The notes beneath the pieces are model-generated. The model searched no databases. It was not told the origin of the DNA and saw nothing but the letters and a program-made list of their open reading frames with translations. A stretch of 7,916 nucleotides of DNA. Source: Actinomycetota bacterium. GTDB lineage: Bacteria > Cyanobacteriota > Vampirovibrionia > Obscuribacterales > Obscuribacteraceae. The translations under genes were made by a program, and so were the position numbers. Where the stretch lies: NCBI GenBank assembly GCA_903970355.1, contig CAJCIF010000333.1, forward strand, positions 1 to 7,916. Reading direction: 5' to 3'. Below, one piece after another: positions 1 through 5,779 of this stretch (position 1 is the first letter of the stretch; each line of letters begins with the position of its first letter).

Positions 1-55
1 GCATTTTCCAATTGCCGGCAATAATTACTCGCCGTCCTGTTTTACTAGAACTCAC
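1..55 (-). CDS. tpiA: Triosephosphate isomerase, N-terminal fragment (runs off the left edge)
   Basis: The enzyme interconverts dihydroxyacetone phosphate and glyceraldehyde 3-phosphate in glycolysis, in the cytoplasm. Only 18 residues lie in the window. Read on the minus strand from GTG at 55-53 they give MSSSKTGRRVIIAGNWKM. The stretch IIAGNWKM is the N-terminal signature of the family, with the active-site Asn (N15) and Lys (K17). The start is supported by AGGAG on the minus strand (67-63), seven bases before the GTG. The gene is divergent from lipA. It has a slightly long N-terminus for the family, about seven residues before the usual RR-[IV]-I-A-G-N. The fragment is short, but the motif is distinctive and correctly placed behind a ribosome site, so the call is fairly firm. 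Confidence 0.85.
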   Translation of the reverse strand, partial: MSSSKTGRRVIIAGNWKM

Positions 56-62
56 CGTGTAT

Positions 63-67
63 CTCCT
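63..67 (-). promoter_or_regulatory. Ribosome binding site of tpiA
   Basis: Minus-strand AGGAG, seven bases upstream of the GTG at 55-53. It is a full match to the Shine-Dalgarno core and fixes the start of the partial tpiA gene. Confidence 0.75.
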
Positions 68-107
68 GAAGGTGTCCAATAACTGTAACAAGTGCAGGAG
101 CGAAACG

Positions 108-124
108 TTTGTCATGTTGACAAA
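108..124. promoter_or_regulatory. Inverted repeat in the tpiA-lipA divergent spacer
   Basis: TTTGTC (108-113), five bases, then GACAAA (119-124): a perfect 6-bp inverted repeat centred between the two divergent genes. It overlaps a consensus-like -35 hexamer TTGACA (117-122) pointing toward lipA. The nearest good -10 (TAGAAT, 145-150) is 22 bp further on, which is too far for a standard sigma-70 promoter, so the promoter itself is not established. The position and symmetry suit an operator for one or both genes, but a chance repeat cannot be excluded. Confidence 0.35.
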
Positions 125-174
125 TTTGCTTAAGAACAATGTTTTAGAATGATGGTTTGCAGCAAAGAGCAAAC

Positions 175-181
175 GGGGTGA
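175..181 (+). promoter_or_regulatory. Probable ribosome binding site of lipA
   Basis: GGGGTGA lies five bases before ATG 187 and resembles the AGGTGA part of the Shine-Dalgarno sequence. The longer TTG start at 157 has no comparable site, so this decides in favour of ATG 187. Confidence 0.5.
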
Positions 182-186
182 GCCCA

Positions 187-1074
187 ATGGTGTTACAGGA
201 AGTTAAACAAGGCAGTGCTGGTAGGCTGCCGGAATGGGTTCGCCGTTCTGTTCTCAATACGGAAGAAAACCGACGTGTGCGCGGTATTCTCAAGGAACAG
301 AATCTGAACACAATTTGTGAAAGTGGGCGCTGCCCGAATAAGGGTGAGTGCTGGGCAAGAGGCACGGCTACTTTTTTGCTAATGGGACCGTTGTGCACCC
401 GGACATGCAAGTTCTGTTCGGTCAACAAGGGCTTACCCGGGCCGCTCGATCCGGATGAACCAGCACGGGTGGCTGAGGCAGCCCGACAAATGGGATTGCG
501 ACATGTCGTGCTCACCTCTGTAAACCGAGATGATTTGCCGGATCAAGGCGCCGGACATTTTGCTAAGACAATCACTACTATTCGCGAGACCGTGCCTGGT
601 ATTGCTGTGGAAGTTCTCACCCCCGATTTTCAGGGCCGGGAAGATTGCATTCAAATTGTGCTGGCAGCTGAGCCTGTAGTTTTCAATCACAACGTCGAAA
701 CGGTGCCTCGTTTGTACAAGAAGGTGCGACCCGGGTCCAAATATCCACGGTCACTTAAAGTCCTCCAGGATGCAAAACGCCTGGCGCCGCATATTCCAAC
801 TAAGTCCGGAATAATGCTTGGGCTGGGAGAAACTGAAGAAGAAATAAAAGAAGTTTTGGCCGATTTCCGCACAGTTGATTGCGACTTTCTAACCCTCGGA
901 CAATATCTGAGGCCAAGCCGTGAACAGTTGCCGGTAGACCGTTACGTCACTCCGGAGGAGTTTGAAAACTGGTCTCATTTTGCCTGGAACCTTGGATTCA
1001 AGATGGTACACTCTGGTCCCTTAGTACGAAGTTCTTATCATGCGGAAGAACTCGCCGGCGAACTTTATGCATAG
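187..1074 (+). CDS. lipA: Lipoyl synthase (radical SAM)
   Basis: Inserts two sulfur atoms into octanoyl groups bound to lipoyl domains (pyruvate and 2-oxoglutarate dehydrogenase, glycine cleavage H protein), using S-adenosylmethionine and two 4Fe-4S clusters. Numbered from ATG 187 (295 aa), the auxiliary-cluster cysteines are C44, C49 and C55 (C-x4-C-x5-C, within CESGRCPNKGEC). The radical-SAM cysteines are C70, C74 and C77 (CTRTCKFC, C-x3-C-x2-C). Near the C-terminus is RSSYHAEE (from R281), whose serine ligates the auxiliary cluster in characterised LipA proteins. All key residues are present and the length is normal. An in-frame TTG at 157 would add ten residues without a good ribosome site; GTG 178 is also possible. 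The octanoyltransferase gene lipB is not next to it. The next gene starts 84 bp downstream with no clear terminator, so co-transcription is possible. Confidence 0.97.
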   Translation: MVLQEVKQGSAGRLPEWVRRSVLNTEENRRVRGILKEQNLNTICESGRCPNKGECWARGTATFLLMGPLCTRTCKFCSVNKGLPGPLDPDEPARVAEAARQMGLRHVVLTSVNRDDLPDQGAGHFAKTITTIRETVPGIAVEVLTPDFQGREDCIQIVLAAEPVVFNHNVETVPRLYKKVRPGSKYPRSLKVLQDAKRLAPHIPTKSGIMLGLGETEEEIKEVLADFRTVDCDFLTLGQYLRPSREQLPVDRYVTPEEFENWSHFAWNLGFKMVHSGPLVRSSYHAEELAGELYA

Positions 1075-1158
1075 TTCTAATCAGACTCTGCATAAAATCG
1101 AGCGCAAGAACTAGCCGCAAGGCATCCTTGTTATCCATAATCTAATCAGGAATGTCTT

Positions 1159-2520
1159 GTGATATCGGAAAGTTTGATGAGTGACGCTGGCCGTCTTGAA
1201 GAGATTCGTGGGCTGATTAAGGGTGGACAAGTTGAACAAAGCTTGGTTCTTCTTAAGTCGTATTGGCTTGAGCACCCGGATGATTCCGAAGCGGCAGATC
1301 TTCTTTCCACAGTAATGAAAGAAGCTGGTCGCTCAGAACTTTCAGAACGCCTCAGTGCGTTGGCTAAACAATTGCCTTCCGAAACAGAGAAGGAGGAGTT
1401 ACTCTCTCTGCCTGCTGTTTCCAGCAAATCAGATCCCAACAAACCTCCTACCGGTAAAAAGGTTGGTCCCCAGGAGCTCTTCGAAGCTGGGTTCAGCCTG
1501 ATTGATGCGCGCCAACATGAGCTTGCGGCCATGCTTTTAGACCAATGCGTAAAGATGGTCCCGGATGAACCGGTTGTCAATTACGAGCTTGGGTTTGCAC
1601 TCATGTCACTAAAACGCTTCGATGAAGCGATCGCATATTTCGAGAACGCCTCCGCTGGCAGCGCTGATTTCGATACGTATTTGAATTTGTCGGCCTGCTA
1701 TACCATGACTCGCCGTCTCGAAGATGCCATCAAAGTATTGGAAAAAATAGAGAAGCTGGAATTGGATGAAGAGCAATCACGTGAATTGCAGCACCGCAAG
1801 ATGGTTTTGCGCAGATTGAGTGTTTTGAGCAGTAAGCCGCATTTGTCACCGCGCGATTGGATGTTTGTTCTTTATGGCTCCATTCTCCTACGTACACAAG
1901 TACCAAAAGAACATGGCAAAGAAGATGCTGTTGCCATAGGTTCGACTCTGGCGATTTTGAAGGGTGTTCTGGAAGGGTTGCGTCACGAATCTGAAGTTGT
2001 GGAATTTTTTGGACCGCAAAGTCGCCCGCTTGCCAGCGCTTTAGCCGAACTCTTGGAAATTCCAGTGGGCGGCTATAAGGGAGATAGCCGGGAAGAAAGG
2101 GCACTCCTGACGATGACCTGGGCGAACGATGTAATTGGACCGCACGAAAGTTTTCTTGAAAATACTCATCGCCGGGCGATGTTTGCTTATGGATTGAGTG
2201 TTGATGAGCCACTTCCCCTGGTGCCGGAAATCGTCGGGACGCTCGGATACGATGACGTAATGCCGTGGGATGAATCAGGTAGAAAAATCATGGTGGACGC
2301 CGAAGCCAATGTTTTAGCGCCTTCCGAGCTCGAAGCTAAGCTTGTGCAACAAACCAAGTCAATTCTCTACAACGCCCGGGATATCGAATCAGAGCCCTAC
2401 ATTATTCACGCAGTTCAAGAAGCGCTGGATTTCTATATAGGAAAAGAAGGTCTTCTTGTCTTAGCAAATTCAAAAACATTTCCTAGACGGTGCGAATATA
2501 CTGCTGAAGTATTGTTTTAG
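1159..2520 (+). CDS. TPR-repeat protein with an unidentified conserved-looking C-terminal region
   Basis: A 453-aa protein without a signal peptide or membrane segment, so probably cytoplasmic. Residues about 12-45 resemble a degenerate TPR. A charged, proline-containing linker (about 74-102) follows, then three TPR units at roughly 103-136, 137-170 (NYELGFALMSLKRFDEAIAY) and 171-204 (YLNLSACYTMTRRLEDAIKV). TPRs bind partner proteins. From about 228 to 450 the sequence is not repeat-like. It contains DWMFVLYGSILL, a helical AVAIGSTLAILKGVLEGL segment, FFGPQSRPLASALAELLEIPV and LVPEIVGTLGYDDVMPW, which suggests a folded alpha/beta domain that I cannot name. GTG 1159 follows CAGGAA (1147-1152) at good spacing; ATG 1177, in frame, is an alternative behind GGAAAG. 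The stop is 12 bp before the cobS-like gene, so the two are probably translated from one mRNA. Its role is unknown. Confidence 0.85.
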   Translation: MISESLMSDAGRLEEIRGLIKGGQVEQSLVLLKSYWLEHPDDSEAADLLSTVMKEAGRSELSERLSALAKQLPSETEKEELLSLPAVSSKSDPNKPPTGKKVGPQELFEAGFSLIDARQHELAAMLLDQCVKMVPDEPVVNYELGFALMSLKRFDEAIAYFENASAGSADFDTYLNLSACYTMTRRLEDAIKVLEKIEKLELDEEQSRELQHRKMVLRRLSVLSSKPHLSPRDWMFVLYGSILLRTQVPKEHGKEDAVAIGSTLAILKGVLEGLRHESEVVEFFGPQSRPLASALAELLEIPVGGYKGDSREERALLTMTWANDVIGPHESFLENTHRRAMFAYGLSVDEPLPLVPEIVGTLGYDDVMPWDESGRKIMVDAEANVLAPSELEAKLVQQTKSILYNARDIESEPYIIHAVQEALDFYIGKEGLLVLANSKTFPRRCEYTAEVLF

Positions 2521-2532
2521 CGCCAGGTCTGA

Positions 2533-3321
2533 ATGCACACCTTTTTAAGACGCCTCTTCGTGACACTTGCATACGTCACGTGCTTGCCAAGTTCGAATTG
2601 GTTGGCGCAGGCCGATGAAAAGCCGGATTTAACTGGGCTTGCCAAATATTTGACGACAGCCGGGCTCATGATTGGCGCTTGTCTTTTTGTTGTTGCCACT
2701 ATTTGTGTAAAATGCAACGCACCGCCGATGGTGCAAGGTGTCATGCTTACTTGGCTTTGGGTAATTTTAACGAACGGCTTTCATCTAGATGGATTGATGA
2801 ACACAGCAGAAGGTGTTTTTTCACAGAAGGATCCTGCAAGCATTCTGAAGATTATGCGTGATGGCCGGGTTGGAAATTTTGGTGTACTTACCGGTCTTTT
2901 TATAATTACCGTGAAAATATGTTGTCTAACGAGCTTGCCTACCAAGGGCATGGCTGCTGTTCTATTTCTCTGTCCAGCCTGGGCAAGATGGTGTGAAACT
3001 TTTGCTATAGGTGCATTTCCTTATGCCCGTGATATTGGTATGGGAAAAATCTGGCATGACACGATCAAATTTCCTCGAGATCTTCTAATTGCATCCATAT
3101 TGCCCCTACTCTTCACGATCTACTTCGCTCTGCGACATCCGCTTTTATCGATAAGCATTGCTTTCTTTACCTGTATTTTCGGAGTACTCGCCAGTTTCTT
3201 CTTGGCAAGAAGGGTGGGTGGACAAACTGGTGATACATATGGTGCTGTTCTAGAATTCTCTGAGGCGCTGGGCTTAATGGTGAGCACGCTTGTGTATTTC
3301 AATTTCCTGAGTTGGCAATGA
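2533..3321 (+). CDS. cobS: CobS-like adenosylcobinamide-GDP ribazoletransferase (divergent)
   Basis: CobS is a membrane enzyme joining adenosylcobinamide-GDP to alpha-ribazole (phosphate) in the last steps of cobalamin nucleotide-loop assembly. The 262-aa length fits. Family landmarks in order are an N-terminal LAYVTCLP (family F-x-TRLP), a hydrophobic segment (about 42-60), the signature NGFHLDGLMNTAEGVF (81-96), KIMRDGRVGNFGVL (106-119), the central RWCETFAIGAFPYAR, two C-terminal hydrophobic stretches (about 184-200 and 205-224), and GGQTGDTYGA (229-238). Several usually conserved positions differ: R to C in TRLP (C17), D to N (N90) and D to E (E93) in HLDGLADTADG, and S to G (G111) in DSR. 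ATG 2533 has AGGT (2525-2528) upstream. The gene sits 12 bp from each neighbour. No cobU, cobT, cobC or cbiB is visible in the window. Family membership is clear; activity is less certain. Confidence 0.88.
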   Translation: MHTFLRRLFVTLAYVTCLPSSNWLAQADEKPDLTGLAKYLTTAGLMIGACLFVVATICVKCNAPPMVQGVMLTWLWVILTNGFHLDGLMNTAEGVFSQKDPASILKIMRDGRVGNFGVLTGLFIITVKICCLTSLPTKGMAAVLFLCPAWARWCETFAIGAFPYARDIGMGKIWHDTIKFPRDLLIASILPLLFTIYFALRHPLLSISIAFFTCIFGVLASFFLARRVGGQTGDTYGAVLEFSEALGLMVSTLVYFNFLSWQ

Positions 3322-3333
3322 TAGATCCGGATA

Positions 3334-4215
3334 ATGATTAACCTGGACAAAGTGGCGGTTTGTGCTGAAACGAGAACATGGGCTGCTGGTGTCGTGGCCG
3401 ATGCTCTAAAGAGTGGTAAGCAACTTTCCGAAGCTGAATTTAGCCAGTTTGCATTGAGCGCGTTCGCCAAGAATTCAAATATTTTAGACCGCGGTTGGTA
3501 CGATCCACCGCCGGGAGGTGTGGCTGCTCTGTTCGCTGCACCGCCTGATTACGAACGCCTCGAATTCGATACGCTTCGCAAGGAAACATACTGGCCGCAA
3601 AAGGATCGAGTCCTTGGCGAAAATGGTTGTGGACTTCTCTATCTTTCTCCGATCGACAAAGCAACAGGAATAATCGGTGATTTTGGTATCACTGTTTATC
3701 GAGGATCGTCACCGGAAATATTGCAACATTTTGCTAATTGTTTGAGCACTCTCGAGCGAGTAGCAAGCGAGGCCGAAGTCGGCATGGCCTTTCGTGATGT
3801 TCACGAGCGTGCACAGCAATTGTTCAAAGCAAATGGGTTGACGAATGCTCGCACCGTCACCTGGACGGACAAAACCGGCACTAATTTAGGTCACACAATA
3901 CCGTGGACTTTCGATGCGCCGGAAGAGCAGGAAGCGAATATTATCAAAGCCGGAGATATAAATCAGATCAAAGATCTGATTAGCAATAAGCGGTTGTATG
4001 TGAATGCGCAAGAGACATTTATCATTCCCGAGACAATCGCATTTAGTCTTGAAGCGCGCCTGGAGTCTTTGAAAAATCCGGCATTGCCAAATGTCTTCTT
4101 CCATTTTGTGATCGCATTCGACCGCCGAAAGAAAAAAGTGTTGGCTAACTACAACGAAGTATTTGATGCGGCAGGAATGAAAGAGTTGCGTTGTAGTTTT
4201 GACAAGCTGGTTTGA
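3334..4215 (+). CDS. Putative M24-like (Xaa-Pro aminopeptidase/creatinase fold) protein, degenerate
   Basis: A 293-aa cytoplasmic-looking protein, tentatively placed in the M24 'pita-bread' fold. IIGDFGITVYRGSSPE (113-128) resembles the family's GY-x-x-D-x-T-R-T-x-x-x-G segment. The following helices, ending in FRDVHERAQQLFKANGL (153-169), match the usual two helices after it. LGHTIPW (185-191) resembles the GHG-x-G histidine motif, and FIIPETIAFSLEARL (229-243) the T-I-E-P-G strand. The ligand set looks incomplete: the first metal Asp aligns with S105, D116 is present, H187 is plausible, E233 may serve, and the final Glu is not evident. It may therefore be a non-catalytic or strongly altered member. 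It starts 12 bp after the cobS-like stop with only a weak ribosome site. Its stop codon lies in the first unit of a 13-bp tandem repeat. An unrelated fold is possible. Confidence 0.45.
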   Translation: MINLDKVAVCAETRTWAAGVVADALKSGKQLSEAEFSQFALSAFAKNSNILDRGWYDPPPGGVAALFAAPPDYERLEFDTLRKETYWPQKDRVLGENGCGLLYLSPIDKATGIIGDFGITVYRGSSPEILQHFANCLSTLERVASEAEVGMAFRDVHERAQQLFKANGLTNARTVTWTDKTGTNLGHTIPWTFDAPEEQEANIIKAGDINQIKDLISNKRLYVNAQETFIIPETIAFSLEARLESLKNPALPNVFFHFVIAFDRRKKKVLANYNEVFDAAGMKELRCSFDKLV

Positions 4216-4301
4216 CTTGTTGATTTGGCTTGTTGATTTGGCTTGTTGATTTGACTTGTTGATTTGACTTGTTGATTTGGCTTGTTGTTTTGGCTTGTTG
4301 C
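4211..4301. repeat. Seven tandem copies of a 13-bp T/G-rich unit
   Basis: The consensus is TTTGRCTTGTTGA. Units start at 4211, 4224, 4237, 4250, 4263, 4276 and 4289. The fifth base runs A,G,G,A,A,G,G and the last base A in five copies, then T and C; all other positions are identical. An eighth, degraded start (TTTGACC) follows at 4302. The stop codon (4213-4215) of the upstream gene is inside unit 1. There are no spacers, so this is not a CRISPR, and the top strand is almost only T and G, so it cannot fold on itself. The 13-bp period is not a multiple of three, and TGA occurs twice in the TTTGACTTGTTGA units, so read-through would stop in any frame. Confidence 0.95.
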
Positions 4302-4513
4302 TTTGACCCTTTCTTTCGCGTCAGAAAACGGCAAGATTTCAAGACCATGCTTTGCAACTCGCATTGCAGTTGAGACTCAGTTAACTCGGTCGGCAAATTG
4401 CTGCATACTCGGTCAGAGATTCGATTGCGATACAAATTTGTTCGGTTGAATAACTAGTAATGTTCACAATGCCGTTATTTCGGTGGCTGATAACTTCTTG
4501 AAGTTTCACTGCG

Positions 4514-4523
4514 TGCTATATAT
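4514..4523 (+). promoter_or_regulatory. Possible extended -10 element for the class V PLP enzyme
   Basis: TGCTATATAT contains the TG-N extension followed by TATATA, a 4/6 match to TATAAT. Transcription would start near 4530, about 40 bases before GTG 4573 and inside the longer reading frame, which agrees with the later start. No good -35 is at standard spacing, so this is tentative. Confidence 0.3.
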
Positions 4524-4560
4524 GGCTTGGGAGCTTGATCCTGAGTCTTCAAAGTGGAAT

Positions 4561-4566
4561 AGGTGG
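4561..4566 (+). promoter_or_regulatory. Ribosome binding site deciding the GTG 4573 start
   Basis: AGGTGG lies six bases before GTG 4573, a strong Shine-Dalgarno match. The earlier in-frame candidates GTG 4483 and ATG 4522 have nothing comparable. Confidence 0.6.
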
Positions 4567-4572
4567 TGCATC

Positions 4573-5748
4573 GTGACTCCGTTTACCTCAGAACTTGACG
4601 TGGAAAAAGTGCGTCAAGAGTATGGGGAAAAATGTCTATATTTCAACACCGGCTGTTCGGGACGAAAACCCCAATCGGTTCTTGAAGCAATCAAGCCTGG
4701 TGTAGAGGAAACGAATCAAAATCCTTGCCAGTATATCTTTATGAATTCGCAACCGATCGACGCTGTTCGCGATGCCCTTTCAGAATACTTGCAAGTACCG
4801 ACACGTTCGATTTTTCTAGCTTTTAGCGGTACACATGCTTTGCAGACAATCATGCAAAGCTTTTTGCTTAAACCGGGCGATGAGCTGGTTACCGCTGATG
4901 ATGAGCATGGCAGCCTTCGAACAATCGCAGAATACTTGTCTGAGACTCGTGGCATCATAGTCAAAAAGCACACAACGGATCCATTTAAAGGCAGTGATTA
5001 TCATTGCGAGAGCTTACTGAATCTGGTCACAAATCGAACTGCTCTGGTGGCAATTAGCGAAATTGGTTGTTATACAGGTTGGCGGCCCAATCTCTCCCAA
5101 CTTGTCCAAAATCTCGAACGCCGGTCCGTTCCTTTGTTGGTAGACGGCGCACACACTCCTGGTCAGGGACGTTGTTTGCCAGGCCGCTATCCGCTTTGGG
5201 TAGGATCCGGACACAAATGGCTGGGCGGACCTAGTGGTACTGCTTTTGGTTACGTGCGGTCCGATTACATTCCCAAAATCATGCCTGTTGTTCTAGGTGA
5301 CAAAACTCTCGTTCGAAGAAGCGCCGATCTATATGATCTCTCTCGATTGGAAAGTTGGGGCACATCGGATATGGCTAAATGGCTTGGTTTGCTCAGTGCC
5401 GTAAAATTGCAGATGGCATTGGGACCAGAACGGGTCGCCCAATATCAATTGGATCTTGCCAAAAACTTCAGAACAAAAATTTCGCTTCTCAATCCAAAAT
5501 TTCGTCTGCCGGATTTTTCCAGTATTCCTAAAGAAGAAACGAGCAGCTTGGTCGCCTTCAATTTCCCACTGGAAAGATTGAAAACCCAGGACCTTCAGCA
5601 GTATTTGCAAAAAAATCATCGCATGGCAGTGCAGCTGGATTTTCTCAACCCAAACCCTGCACATGGTATGCGCGTTTCGGTTCACATCTCAAACGCTGAA
5701 CCAGAGCTGGACCTTCTTGTAAGCGCCGTGAGAATGGTCGTTAACTAG
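4573..5748 (+). CDS. Class V PLP-dependent aminotransferase-fold enzyme (epimerase/aminotransferase-like)
   Basis: A 391-aa cytoplasmic enzyme of fold type I, from GTG 4573. LYFNTGCSGRKP (22-33) opens the fold in the way class V enzymes do (Y-x-N-x-g). DDEHGS carries the histidine (H112) expected to stack on the pyridine ring, LLVDGAHTPGQ supplies the cofactor Asp and His (D191, H194), and GSGHKWLGGP the Schiff-base lysine K215. SWGTSDMAKWLGL is the class V motif near the phosphate site. No cysteine occurs after residue 201, so the loop cysteine of cysteine desulfurases is missing. The closest recognisable style is the isopenicillin-N-epimerase-like or general class V aminotransferase group; the substrate cannot be read from the sequence. 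In-frame GTG 4483 and ATG 4522 would extend it by 30 or 17 residues. It follows the 13-bp repeat region and converges on the serine hydrolase, so it is probably transcribed alone. Confidence 0.9.
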   Translation: MTPFTSELDVEKVRQEYGEKCLYFNTGCSGRKPQSVLEAIKPGVEETNQNPCQYIFMNSQPIDAVRDALSEYLQVPTRSIFLAFSGTHALQTIMQSFLLKPGDELVTADDEHGSLRTIAEYLSETRGIIVKKHTTDPFKGSDYHCESLLNLVTNRTALVAISEIGCYTGWRPNLSQLVQNLERRSVPLLVDGAHTPGQGRCLPGRYPLWVGSGHKWLGGPSGTAFGYVRSDYIPKIMPVVLGDKTLVRRSADLYDLSRLESWGTSDMAKWLGLLSAVKLQMALGPERVAQYQLDLAKNFRTKISLLNPKFRLPDFSSIPKEETSSLVAFNFPLERLKTQDLQQYLQKNHRMAVQLDFLNPNPAHGMRVSVHISNAEPELDLLVSAVRMVVN

Positions 5749-5779
5749 CATTTTCAAATCACTGCCGTTTCTGGTGCGA

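Larger units (their letters stand above)
4302..4572. other. Intergenic stretch before the class V PLP enzyme
   Basis: No convincing gene is seen. The interval holds an 8-bp palindrome AGTTAACT (4379-4386), two direct copies of ACTCGGTC (4384-4391 and 4407-4414, 23 bp apart) and a short inverted repeat CAACT-N8-AGTTG (4355-4372), none with a T-run like a terminator. The reading frame of the downstream enzyme stays open back to a GTG at 4483, but that extension has no ribosome site and no family similarity. The stretch likely contains the promoter and 5' leader of the next gene. Confidence 0.5.

Noticed and set aside
117..150. Sigma-70 promoter for lipA from TTGACA (117-122) and TAGAAT (145-150)
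   Set aside because: The spacer is 22 bp, well outside the usual 16-18 bp, so the pair is not called as a promoter.
3..152. Plus-strand frame open from the left edge to a TGA at 150-152, as the possible end of an upstream gene
   Set aside because: It is antisense to the clearly recognised tpiA start with its ribosome site, and its translation has no recognisable feature.
152..181. Nine-codon ATG frame just before lipA, as a leader peptide
   Set aside because: It has no ribosome site and no regulatory codon pattern; a chance frame is more likely.
1118..1130. Hairpin CAAGG-CAT-CCTTG after lipA as a terminator
   Set aside because: A 5-bp stem with a 3-base loop and no T-run; too weak, and it would separate lipA from the next genes on thin evidence.
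1730..2212. Long minus-strand open frame (160 residues) inside the TPR gene
   Set aside because: It is entirely antisense to a well-supported gene, and its translation shows no family pattern.
4211..4301. CRISPR array
   Set aside because: The units are 13 bp, directly abutting, without spacers.
4145..4435. Minus-strand open frame of about 96 residues rich in S, T, Q, N and K across the repeats (a second minus frame, 4149-4364, reads through too)
   Set aside because: The 13-bp unit has no stop in any minus frame, so open frames are automatic here. It overlaps the end of the M24-like gene in antisense and starts with TTG without a ribosome site.
5749..5779. Bidirectional terminator between the convergent PLP enzyme and hydrolase genes
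   Set aside because: Only very imperfect pairing (AATC with GATT) is seen and there is no T-run.
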